A DNA stretch of 64,000 bases. Source: Panacibacter ginsenosidivorans. GTDB taxonomy: Bacteria > Bacteroidota > Bacteroidia > Chitinophagales > Chitinophagaceae. A model generated the notes under the pieces. That model saw nothing but the letters and a program-made list of their open reading frames with translations, was not told the origin of the DNA and did no database searches. Positions 25,873 to 34,800 of this stretch are shown one piece after another. Every line of letters begins with the position of its first letter. The first letter of the stretch is position 1. The DNA lies in the NCBI RefSeq assembly GCF_007971225.1, contig NZ_CP042435.1:3041501-3105500 (forward strand). The letters run 5' to 3'. The position numbers and the translations under genes are program-made.

Positions 25873-27288
25873 TTATGTTATTGGAAAGAGTTTTTTTATA
25901 ACCGCGCTTAACTCAAAATAAATTTTTTCTTTGATGCCTTCTTCTGCATCGGGGGAATAAAGATTGCGATTGCAGTCTGCAAAGATCTTACTACAGGTTC
26001 TTGAAAGATCTGTGTTATCATGCTTTTTCAGTAGTTCAGTTAGTTCATCTGCTGTGGCATTTTCAGGCGCCCCAAGTTTTATTTGCAAACTTGCAATAAG
26101 TAAATATCCGGCAGCAGCCAAAAACTTTTTATCCTCTTCTACAGTGCCTAACCTGTTTAAAGCAGACAATATTTCTATACCATAATCTTTTTGTTCAGCA
26201 ACAACGGCTTCCAGTTTTGGGACAATGACGCTTTCTTTTATCTGCAAAGATTGTTTCCTGCTTTTCAATTGCATGCTAACCATTAGTGTAACAATAACTA
26301 CTGCGGCTATGCCGGCAACGATCCATAAATATTTACTGTTACCCACATCTTCCTGCACAACATCCTGCATCTGCTCATCCCTGCTTACTGTTTTTGTAAA
26401 CGTTAGCGGAACTTCCGTAGTTAATATTTTGTAGCTGCTTGTGGAAGGGTCATAAAAATTAAAACTTATTGGTCCGATTGCGGCCTTTCCTTCTTTAGCC
26501 CCAATGAAAGGAATAGAAAAAGTTTTATCCCCTTCAACTGGATAATTATCTTGGTCAACATGTTGCGTATCTGAAACTTCAAAATGCTCTGTGCCATGTG
26601 GCCATTGTATAGCAGGAACATGAATACCTGTAAAATTACCACTACCCTTTATCGTAATGTTCAGTGTTGCATTATCACCAACAGGTACACTATTGCTGTC
26701 AACGTTTGCCTGCATGGTAAAGCTTCCAACAACGCCCGAAAAATCTTTTGGTTTATCTGTTAGCGGCAATGGTTTTACATCTATGATCAATGGTTCATTA
26801 CGGCTGGTCATAGAAAAATTATCCTGTTGCTTATCCGCAGTTATAAACGGAACAATGTTCTCTATCTCCACTTCTCCCAAATGCAGCGGGCCATCCTCTA
26901 ATGGTATTACCTGCAGCTTTCTTACCGTGAAAACATGAAAGGTTTTGCCGTCGATTATTTCAATATCAGGATCGCCTGAGTAAGAAAGCTCCATCACACT
27001 GCACCCATTAAATGATGGTTGTTTATTTACACGCGACCTGCAAAAAATAGACGCATACAATTTATAGGTAACCATTACAGGCTCGCCGGTATACACGCTT
27101 TTGCTGCTTGCAAATGCTTTTACATAAATGCTTTTGCGCATAACAGTTTCAGGGCTTTCACCGGTTTTCAATACTGGCGACTGGTAGCCATCGTCAAGCA
27201 GGGAAGGCAATTGCGCAGGCGGCTGTTGTGCCCACAAGAAAATACACCGGAATGTACAGATCAATAATATAGTAAACCTGCTCTTCAT
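25873..27288 (-). CDS. BatD family protein
   Basis: 471 residues from the ATG at 27288, which starts a signal peptide (SRFTILLICTFRCIFLWAQ). The periplasmic part holds repeated beta-sandwich units with SKSVYTGEPVMVTYKLYAS, VRKLQVIPLEDGPLHLGEVEIE and NVDSNSVPVGDNATLNITIKGSGN. A membrane helix (YLWIVAGIAAVVIVTLMV) precedes a cytosolic C-terminal helical domain. The layout matches BatD of the Bacteroides aerotolerance (Bat) system. The partner genes batA, batB, batC and the MoxR-type ATPase are not in this window, so the gene stands apart from the usual cluster. Confidence 0.85.
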   Translation of the reverse strand: MKSRFTILLICTFRCIFLWAQQPPAQLPSLLDDGYQSPVLKTGESPETVMRKSIYVKAFASSKSVYTGEPVMVTYKLYASIFCRSRVNKQPSFNGCSVMELSYSGDPDIEIIDGKTFHVFTVRKLQVIPLEDGPLHLGEVEIENIVPFITADKQQDNFSMTSRNEPLIIDVKPLPLTDKPKDFSGVVGSFTMQANVDSNSVPVGDNATLNITIKGSGNFTGIHVPAIQWPHGTEHFEVSDTQHVDQDNYPVEGDKTFSIPFIGAKEGKAAIGPISFNFYDPSTSSYKILTTEVPLTFTKTVSRDEQMQDVVQEDVGNSKYLWIVAGIAAVVIVTLMVSMQLKSRKQSLQIKESVIVPKLEAVVAEQKDYGIEILSALNRLGTVEEDKKFLAAAGYLLIASLQIKLGAPENATADELTELLKKHDNTDLSRTCSKIFADCNRNLYSPDAEEGIKEKIYFELSAVIKKLFPIT

Positions 27289-27407
27289 TTTATAAGAACA
27301 CAAAAGTATATACTACTGTTCAGGTATTTTTTACAATCCGGTTAATGATGGGTTAAAGCAGGAAGAATGTTTTGGCTGCAGGCTTTTACTTTTCATGGGA
27401 TCGGTTG

Positions 27408-27426
27408 TTGTGTCACTCACTTGTAC
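27408..27426. repeat. Single left arm, type B core
   Basis: Exact TTGTGTCACTCACTTGTAC after CATGGGATCGGTTG, with GGCTGCAGGCTTTTACTTTT further out. The next arm downstream is again a left arm (28411), so this copy is unpaired. Confidence 0.83.
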
Positions 27427-27518
27427 GTTCGGAACTTTTATGAACTGCTATATTGTGTAGTTAATAAAATGGCGCTGCCTCTTTTATAATTTCCTATTTT
27501 TAAGCAAATAAAATAAAC

Positions 27519-28367
27519 ATGAGAAATAAAAATTTGCTTGCAGTAATTATTTTGTTGCTTGCTACTTTATCTGCCAGAGCTCAATCACCTTTTGATACTA
27601 CTATCTATGGACGAAACAAAGAGGCAGGTAAATACATACGAATACGTGGATTTAATATGTATTATGAAACCTATGGCAAAGGAGAACCTTTACTTATCAT
27701 TCACGGTAATGGCGGCTCTATCAATAATTTTTTTTATCAGATTCCCTATTTTGAAAAATATTATAAAGTAATTCTTGCAGATAGCCGCTCACAAGGCAAG
27801 TCAATTGATGACGGCGATTCATTGAGTTATGAAATGATGACGGATGATCTTAATGCATTGCTTGATTCTTTGCATCTCGATTCCTGTTATGTCATCGGCT
27901 GGAGCGATGGGGGCATCAATGGTTTGTTGCTTGCCATCCGTCATCCCGATAAAGTAAAAAAGCTTGCTGTTACCGGCGCCAATCTTACACCAGATACCAC
28001 AGCAGTTGATCCCTGGGTATATAACTGGGCGCGGCAAATGAATGATTCTGCCTCCAAAATGAAACAAACACCGGAAGTAAAACATCAATTAAAGTTGCTT
28101 CATCTTTTATCGTTTGAGCCACACATTTCACTGGCGCAACTCGCAACCATAAAATGTCCGTCATTGATAATTGGCGGCGATCATGACGTTTTGCTTCCAA
28201 AGCATACTATGCTTATAGCAGATAATATTCCGCAATCTTATTTGTGGATCTTGCCAAACTCAGGGCACTCCACACCTATTTTTTACAAAGACCAGTTTAA
28301 TGAAACGGTGCATAATTTTTTTGTACAACCGTACAGAAAGATCGAGCAATTCGGAAGGTTTAATTAG
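27519..28367 (+). CDS. Exported alpha/beta hydrolase
   Basis: 282 residues with a signal peptide (LLAVIILLLATLSARAQ). The alpha/beta-hydrolase fold shows the oxyanion strand IIHGNGGSINNF, the nucleophile elbow GWSDGGINGLLL (G-x-S-x-G), an acid on CPSLIIGGDHDVLLP and the catalytic histidine in LPNSGHSTPIF. The substrate cannot be predicted; relatives include esterases and 3-oxoadipate lactonase-like proteins. It is followed 43 bp downstream by the left repeat arm of the GNAT gene interval. Confidence 0.87.
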   Translation: MRNKNLLAVIILLLATLSARAQSPFDTTIYGRNKEAGKYIRIRGFNMYYETYGKGEPLLIIHGNGGSINNFFYQIPYFEKYYKVILADSRSQGKSIDDGDSLSYEMMTDDLNALLDSLHLDSCYVIGWSDGGINGLLLAIRHPDKVKKLAVTGANLTPDTTAVDPWVYNWARQMNDSASKMKQTPEVKHQLKLLHLLSFEPHISLAQLATIKCPSLIIGGDHDVLLPKHTMLIADNIPQSYLWILPNSGHSTPIFYKDQFNETVHNFFVQPYRKIEQFGRFN

Positions 28368-28410
28368 AGAATTTTTTTGAAGCCAGCAGTTTATCAAATG
28401 GCATCGCCTG

Positions 28411-28429
28411 TTGTGTCACTCACTTCATT
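28411..28429. repeat. Left arm, type B core
   Basis: TTGTGTCACTCACTTCATT after ATGGCATCGCCTG and TTTTTTTGAAGCCAGCAG. It faces the right arm at 28963, and the pair encloses the acetyltransferase gene. Confidence 0.85.
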
Positions 28430-28478
28430 GTTCCGAACTATTGCAGACATATTTGTTTGGCATGAAAAACAAAATTTT

Positions 28479-28928
28479 ATGTTCACTTTACTCCGCACAG
28501 ATTCAGTAAATACAGACTTTATAACACTTGTAAAAGAACTTGATACGTACCTTGCAATCATTGATGGCGAGGAACATGCTTTTTATAATCAGTTCAATAA
28601 GATAACCAGCCTAAAACATGCAATTGTTGCTTATGAAAATGGAGTACCCGTTGGCTGTGGCGCTATAAAAGAATTTGCGCCGGATACAGTGGAAGTAAAA
28701 CGCATGTATGTTCTGCCGGAGCAGCGTGGAAAAGGCATTGCATCAAAAGTGCTTGCTGAACTTGAGCGATGGGCAAAAGAATTAAACTATTCAAAATGTG
28801 TTTTAGAAACAGGTAAGAAACAGCCTGAAGCAATTTCATTGTACAACAAAAGTGGTTATGTTAATATCCCTAATTATGGTCAGTATTTAAATGTTGAGAA
28901 CAGCATTTGCTTTGAAAAGAAGTTATGA
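28479..28928 (+). CDS. GNAT family N-acetyltransferase
   Basis: 149 residues from the ATG at 28479. Upstream in-frame ATGs at 28377 and 28398 would translate the repeat arm (SPVVSLTSLF), so they are rejected. The GNAT core shows GVPVGCGAIKEF, VEVKRMYVLPEQRGKGIASKVL (motif A, Q/R-x-x-G-x-G/A binding the acetyl-CoA pyrophosphate) and CVLETGKKQPEAISLYNKSGY. It would acetylate an amine on a small molecule or protein; the acceptor is unknown. The gene is the only content of one repeat-arm interval. Confidence 0.88.
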   Translation: MFTLLRTDSVNTDFITLVKELDTYLAIIDGEEHAFYNQFNKITSLKHAIVAYENGVPVGCGAIKEFAPDTVEVKRMYVLPEQRGKGIASKVLAELERWAKELNYSKCVLETGKKQPEAISLYNKSGYVNIPNYGQYLNVENSICFEKKL

Positions 28929-28962
28929 TCTCGTCTTCAGTATTGCTGCGAAAAGGTTTAGT

Positions 28963-28981
28963 GTACAAGAGTGCGACGCAA
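28963..28981. repeat. Right arm, type A core
   Basis: Exact GTACAAGAGTGCGACGCAA, followed by CAGGTGAAGCCACCG and AAAGCCAGGCTCCATAAAA, the conserved outer end. Confidence 0.87.
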
Positions 28982-29023
28982 CAGGTGAAGCCACCGAAGA
29001 CAAAAGCCAGGCTCCATAAAAAA

Positions 29024-30466
29024 TTACACGGCTTCTTTGGTTTTGTATTTCTTTTTAAAATACCAGTACAACGGAATTCCTGTAGCGGTAAGTACAAGAC
29101 CAAATACCGAATTCATGATATGCGTTTTGCCGTTGATATAATTACTGATATCGTTGTATAGCATTACGATCAAATAAAAAGCGTTGAAGAGTATTACAAG
29201 TATTGGCATCCAGGGGTAACCCCACACTTTATAAGGCCGTTCTGCACCAGGCATTTTTTTGCGGAGAATAAACAGGCCATACATGAGCATAATATTAAAA
29301 ACCCAAACGATAAAAATATACATGTCTGCAAGTATGTTGAAGGAACCACTGATGACCATAAATATCATCCACACCAAATGCAACATAATGGCTTTGCCGG
29401 GTGTTTGAAATTTAGGATGGATCTTACCTGCCCATAAAAAAAAATTCCTGTGATTTGACATGGCAAAAGTGAGGCGTGGAGCGCTCAGTATTGTTGAATT
29501 TGTTGCGCCGAGAACGGATAAACAAATAAGCAAGGCTATAATACCACCGCCAATTGTACCAAATGCAACTTTCGCTGCATCTGATGCTACAAGCTTCGAT
29601 ACAGCCATATCCTGCACAGGCAATATGTACATCATTGCTGCAGTGATCAGCATATAAATGATCATGCAGATAAAAAGCCCGAGTATTAAACTGCGTGGTA
29701 AAGTTTTGCCGGGATTCTTTACTTCGCCGGCCATATATACGATCTGGTAAGCGCCATCATATGCCTGCAATGCACCATTACACGCCGCCACCAAAGCCAG
29801 TAGTAGTACAAACCCTGTTGGTTCAATGGAAGGTGCACTGGTAATAAAATTTGAGGCATCTCCTTTGCCGGAAAAAAACAGCCCACCTACCAGCAAAATA
29901 ATGGCAAGCACTTTTGCAATTGTAAAAAATACCTGCACCCTGCCACCAAGTTTAGTACTTCTGTAAGCAATAAAAGAAAATATGCTCACAAGTAAAAGTG
30001 TAAGCATTTTTACACCAAAATCTTCAAGCGGTAATATATCTCCGATCAGTGGAACATGCAATACAACTGATTGCTCAACTTCTGTTGAAAAGCGGGGCAG
30101 TTTAAAAAAATACTGTGCATACTGCGCACAAATAAAAGTAATACCGGCACCGGATGCGGTATTGATAACAGCAAAATTTGCCCAGCCATACAGGTATGCC
30201 CAGAAGTCGCCATACATTTTTTCCATAAACACATACTGACCACCTGTTGCAGGCATCATTGCACCGATCTCTGCAAGCACCATGATACTAAAGACGGAAA
30301 AAACTCCGGCGATAACCCATGTGCCAAGCACTAGTAAGGGAGAACCAAGCAGGCCGGCCATTTCAGCCGGACGCATAAAAATACCCGAGCCAATTACGCC
30401 ACTAATAACAACGGACATTGCTGTAGAAAATCCAATGGTACGGTTGAGGGATTGTGTTGAACTCAT
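29024..30466 (-). CDS. APC family amino-acid permease
   Basis: 480 residues with about 12 membrane helices. Helix 1 carries the unwound substrate loop SVVISGVIGSGIFMRPAEMA, typical of amino acid-polyamine-organocation carriers; the G-x-G-x-F segment binds the amino-acid backbone. Helix 6-8 motifs such as NGALQAYDGAYQIVYMAGEVKNPGKTLPRS are also present. The family members closest in layout are the LAT/SteT-type exchangers. It lies 9 bp downstream of the Rieske oxygenase gene on the same strand, so the two are probably co-transcribed and may share a substrate. Confidence 0.9.
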   Translation of the reverse strand: MSSTQSLNRTIGFSTAMSVVISGVIGSGIFMRPAEMAGLLGSPLLVLGTWVIAGVFSVFSIMVLAEIGAMMPATGGQYVFMEKMYGDFWAYLYGWANFAVINTASGAGITFICAQYAQYFFKLPRFSTEVEQSVVLHVPLIGDILPLEDFGVKMLTLLLVSIFSFIAYRSTKLGGRVQVFFTIAKVLAIILLVGGLFFSGKGDASNFITSAPSIEPTGFVLLLALVAACNGALQAYDGAYQIVYMAGEVKNPGKTLPRSLILGLFICMIIYMLITAAMMYILPVQDMAVSKLVASDAAKVAFGTIGGGIIALLICLSVLGATNSTILSAPRLTFAMSNHRNFFLWAGKIHPKFQTPGKAIMLHLVWMIFMVISGSFNILADMYIFIVWVFNIMLMYGLFILRKKMPGAERPYKVWGYPWMPILVILFNAFYLIVMLYNDISNYINGKTHIMNSVFGLVLTATGIPLYWYFKKKYKTKEAV

Positions 30467-30475
30467 TTATTTGTT

Positions 30476-31558
30476 TTACCGGATGAATTCAGCAATTAAT
30501 GAATGAAAATGATGTGTGCCCTGTTCTCTCTTTGGCGCGTACCTGCCATGTGTGTAGAAACGGGAACGAATTCCCTTTTGTACATTCTCTACTACTTCTT
30601 CATCTTCATGTTCTACTTCATCAAGCCCGCTGCCTGCACCGCTTCCGAGTTTGCTTTCATCAAAAACATAAGTAAGAAAAGAAACTTTTGTTTCACTTAC
30701 ACCAAGTGGTTGTACAATATTCAGTGACAAACCCCATGGATAAAAATTGAACATCATATTTGGAAAGACCCAGAAATAATATGCTGCTACTTCCTTGCCA
30801 TAGTCTACAGACTCTTCTGGAAGATCAAAACATACATCACCTTTTTTTCCAATGCCCAATTGCAGATTGCAATAGCGAAATACTTCTGTTGTGTATTCAC
30901 CAAAATCGAGAACGGCATTTAAACCAGCATGCACAAATGGAATATGAAAGCCTTCCAGGTAATTCTCGCAATATAAAGCCCAGTTTGCTTTTACATGATA
31001 GTCTTTGGAAAGATCAGAACGGTATTCCAATTTATCCATCGGCAACCAGCCAACACGATCGATCATTTCTTTAAAATAATTTTCTGCAGGTATTATATTA
31101 TTTAAACTGGTGAATAATAATCTACCCCATTGAAATAAGGGCATTGGATGAAGGTTGTCAGCCGCTGTTGGAAAATTTTCTACTTCTTTAAACTCAGGCA
31201 TAGAAATAAATTTTCCATCCAGTGAAAATAAGCGTCCGTGATATTTGCAACGCAATTGATTAAGCTTACAGGGCTCATACACGACAAGGTTGCCACGGTG
31301 TGTACACACGTTGCTCATACAACGCAATGCGCCATCTTTATCTTTTGTAAGCAACAAAGGTTCATTTAAATAATGCTCCAGTAAAGTGAATGGATATGCT
31401 GATGCATTTTCTTTTACAAGATCAGTGTCACCAATGAATTGCCAGGATGGTGCAAATATTTTTTCTTTTGATTCATTAAAGTAATGCTGGCTTGTGTAAT
31501 AATCTGTGTCTATTGTTTTTGCTTTTGCTATGTTGGGGTCAATAAAAAATGCTGACAT
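30476..31558 (-). CDS. Rieske-type ring-hydroxylating oxygenase, alpha subunit
   Basis: 360 residues. The N-terminal Rieske [2Fe-2S] domain has the ligand pairs CTHRG (near residue 86) and CKYHG (near 104). The C-terminal catalytic domain has the mononuclear iron histidines in NYLEGFHIPFVHAGL and a distal acidic region. The size and sequence resemble choline/carnitine monooxygenase-type or phenylpropionate-type alpha subunits more than three-component naphthalene dioxygenases. No ferredoxin or reductase gene is adjacent, so electrons must come from an unlinked protein. Co-transcription with an amino-acid permease suggests an amino acid or quaternary amine as substrate; this is an inference. 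Confidence 0.85.
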   Translation of the reverse strand: MSAFFIDPNIAKAKTIDTDYYTSQHYFNESKEKIFAPSWQFIGDTDLVKENASAYPFTLLEHYLNEPLLLTKDKDGALRCMSNVCTHRGNLVVYEPCKLNQLRCKYHGRLFSLDGKFISMPEFKEVENFPTAADNLHPMPLFQWGRLLFTSLNNIIPAENYFKEMIDRVGWLPMDKLEYRSDLSKDYHVKANWALYCENYLEGFHIPFVHAGLNAVLDFGEYTTEVFRYCNLQLGIGKKGDVCFDLPEESVDYGKEVAAYYFWVFPNMMFNFYPWGLSLNIVQPLGVSETKVSFLTYVFDESKLGSGAGSGLDEVEHEDEEVVENVQKGIRSRFYTHGRYAPKREQGTHHFHSLIAEFIR

Positions 31559-31591
31559 ACACAGGATCGTTTGACTAAAGATAGCGGATTT

Positions 31592-31804
31592 GTTTTATGA
31601 ACCCGGCGGTAGAATTATTATTTGGCTTTGATTGCGTCGCACTCTTGTACTTAAGGAAGTAAAGCAACAAATGAAAAGATAAAGGTCAAAAGTGAAAGCT
31701 TAATAAAATTTGACATTTCATTTTTGACTGATGAAATTTTTCAGAACGCAGAAGTGAGTGACACAACAGGCGATGCCATAAAATACAAAAGCCGGTAACA
31801 TAAA
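31592..31804. repeat. Compact inverted repeat element, A/B pair with internal hairpin
   Basis: Left exact A core 31632-31650, with TTTTATGAACCCGGCGG at the outer end. Right B core 31748-31766 (inner end diverged) followed by CAGGCGATGCCATAAAA. Between them GTCAAAAGTGAAA (31684-31696) and TTTCATTTTTGAC (31715-31727) pair at 12 of 13 positions. Confidence 0.87.
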
Positions 31805-31818
31805 TATCACCGGCTTCA
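31787..31818 (-). terminator. Terminator of the SNF2 gene, sharing the repeat end
   Basis: AAGCCGGT (31789-31796) and ACCGGCTT (31809-31816) form an 8-bp stem; on the minus strand TTTGTATTTT follows. The same CCGGCTTTTGTATTTT sequence is the outer end of the repeat. Confidence 0.75.
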
Positions 31819-31837
31819 AATAAATAAAATGACTGAA

Positions 31838-34800
31838 TTAACTGAATAGGTATTCGATGTCTTCTCTTGTAAGGCTCTTTACAAATCCCGTATCATCTGT
31901 AATAAGATCTGCTGCTAGTAAACGTTTCTTTTCCTGCAGCGAAAGTATCTTGTCTTCAACTGTGTCTTTGCAGATCATGCGGTATGCAAAAATATTTTTC
32001 GTTTGCCCAATGCGATGTGTACGATCAATAGCCTGTTGCTCTACGGCAGGGTTCCACCATGGATCAACGATGTACACATAATCAGCTGCAGTTAAATTCA
32101 AACCCACGCCGCCGGCTTTTAATGAGATCAGGAACACGCGGCATTCAGGATCGTTTTGAAAGCGGTCAATGGCACGTTGCCTTTCCGGTGCTGAGGTGCT
32201 GCCATCAAAATATTCATAAGCCACCCCAAGTTCATTGAGCTTTTCTTTGATGAGCGCCAGCATGCCAAGGAATTGAGAGAATACCAGTGCTTTGTGATCG
32301 CTGATATTTTCTGTGATCTCTCTGCCTATTTCTTCCAGCTTTACAGAAACATTCGGAAATTTTTCTTCATCTTTCATGATAGCAGGGCTATCACAAATCT
32401 GCCGCAACTTCATTAAGCCCTGCAAAATAGTAAGCTGAGATTTTTGTACTCCCTGTTCTTCCACCACACCAAGGATCTTATCACGATAATCATTTCGGTA
32501 TGCATCATAAATATCACGTTGCTCTTTACCCATTTCGCAGAAGAGTATCATTTCAGTTTTTTCAGGAAGATCTTTTGCTACCTGCTCTTTTGTTCTGCGC
32601 AAAATGAATGGATACAAGAGTTTGCGCAGATGTTCTTTCTGTTCTTTCTCTCCAAACTTATCAATCGGCACAGAGAATTCATGCTTGAAAAATTCCATAC
32701 TGCCCAGCATGCCCGGGTTAAGAAAATTCATCTGCGCATAAATATCGAATGTATTATTCTGTAGTGGCGTACCACTTAAACACAATTTGTTTTTTGCATT
32801 TAATAAGGTTGCTGCTTTTGCAACTTTGCTTGACGGATTTTTGATGGCCTGGCTTTCATCAAGTATTACATAATCAAGCGGCACATCAACAAACTGCCTG
32901 ATGTCGCTACGCAATGTGCCATAAGTGGTAATGATAACATCAATTGTAGGATCAAGTAATGTGTCATGTGTTCTTGCACCGCCATGATGTATATAATAAG
33001 TAAGATTGGGGGTAAATTTTTTTATTTCATTCTCCCAGTTATACATCAATGTAGTTGGACAAACAACTAATGCTTTCAGTTTTCCATTCTTTTGCCTCAG
33101 GTGATGCAGGAAAGATAATGCCTGTATGGTTTTACCCAAACCCATATCATCCGCAAGAATGCCACCCCAATGCACTTCGCTTAAATAATTAAGCCACTGA
33201 AAACCAGAAGACTGGTAAGGGCGTAATACAGGTTTTAAATGTGCAGGAGGCTCTATCGCTTCAATAGAATGATTGTAACGAAGCTTGTCATATTTCTCTT
33301 CCAGCTTTACAAACAACTCTTCTTCATCACGTTCATTGTATAATTCTTCAATGATGCTGAAGTGATATTTACTCAGCTTCATGTTGCCTACCTTGCCTTC
33401 TCCCACGCGGAACAACAATGAATATTTGCGTATCCATTCTTCAGGCAAAATACCCAATGTGCCATCTTCCAATTGCACGTATTGTTGTTTATTGGCAAGC
33501 GCTTTCTTTACATCTGCAACCGTTACTTTCTGTTCGCCAAAATGAATATCAATTTTTGCATCGAACCAGTCAGTGTTGCTGCTGATGTAAATTTTAGTAG
33601 ATGGCCTTGCTGTATTGAAGCGAAAATTCTTTAATGCTTCATAACCGTATACCGGTATGTTCATTTCTTTTACAGCATCAGAAAAAAGAAAGAACCAGTT
33701 ATTTTTTAAAACATCGGTACCCCTTAAGGCAAGCGTATTTCCTTCTTCGGGGCGTATAAAAGAAGAATGAAGATTTTCAATCTTATCTATGAATTCAGAT
33801 TCTGCGATAGTATTGCGGTGGATCACCAGCAACTTGTCAACCAGCGGAAGAATAATTTTTTCTTTATCGGCTGGTTTTACATCGTAGCCGCGATAATTAA
33901 ATACAGGTTGAAACAACAAATAATCACCACGTTCTCTCAACAATATTTTTACTTCAGGTTTTTCGTCTCTTATTTCTTCGCGTTGTACATTGGTGAATTG
34001 TACATTGTATTCTTTTGAAAGGGGTAACAGGAATTCAACAAGCTGTTTGTTCCAGTCTTCTTTTGTAATAACGAGCTTACCTGATGGTAAAAATTTTTCT
34101 ACCAATACCGCGTCTTCCTGCTTTTGCCACATATACAGGTTGTCATGAAACTTATAAACAAAAGAAGAAGACAATTCATTGCTGGCAACAGAGTAAGGCC
34201 CTTCCGGTAATTTAACCATGCAGCTTACTTCATATGCATCATTTACCAACTTAACAGAAAACTCCGGCGATAAAAAAGTACCGGAACATTTTCCTTTTTC
34301 GAGATTAGCAGTTTGAAAACTTTTGCGTGGTGGCAAAAAGAAAACAAAATTGCTTTCTGCAAGATCGCTAAATATTTTTTTGTATTTCGGTTGCAGGTAT
34401 TCTGCAATTAAATGTCTTGTTTCTTCAGGCAATTCATCATCATGCTGCTGAATAATATTTTCCCATATTCCACTGAATGGTGAATTGCGGTTCAGATAGC
34501 GGCTTACTTCACCGGGAAGTAGTTTACGCAATTGCTGTACTAACGTCTTATCATTCTCTTCTAAAATATCAGTATTGATGAATTTTGTAAGATCAAGCCT
34601 CTCTACCTTGCCAGCAAAAGAAATTCCTTCTTCATCGGTCTCACCTTGTATCGCATCAATTTGTATATAAGGATACTGGTGCGCATTGTAGCTGAAAACC
34701 ACACCCAGCCTTAGTTTGGATTTGTTTATGCTTTCTTCTTCTTCTGCAACTGCGGTTATCGTTTCTTCAACAACTGGTCTTGGCCTTAATGGTTGAGCGG

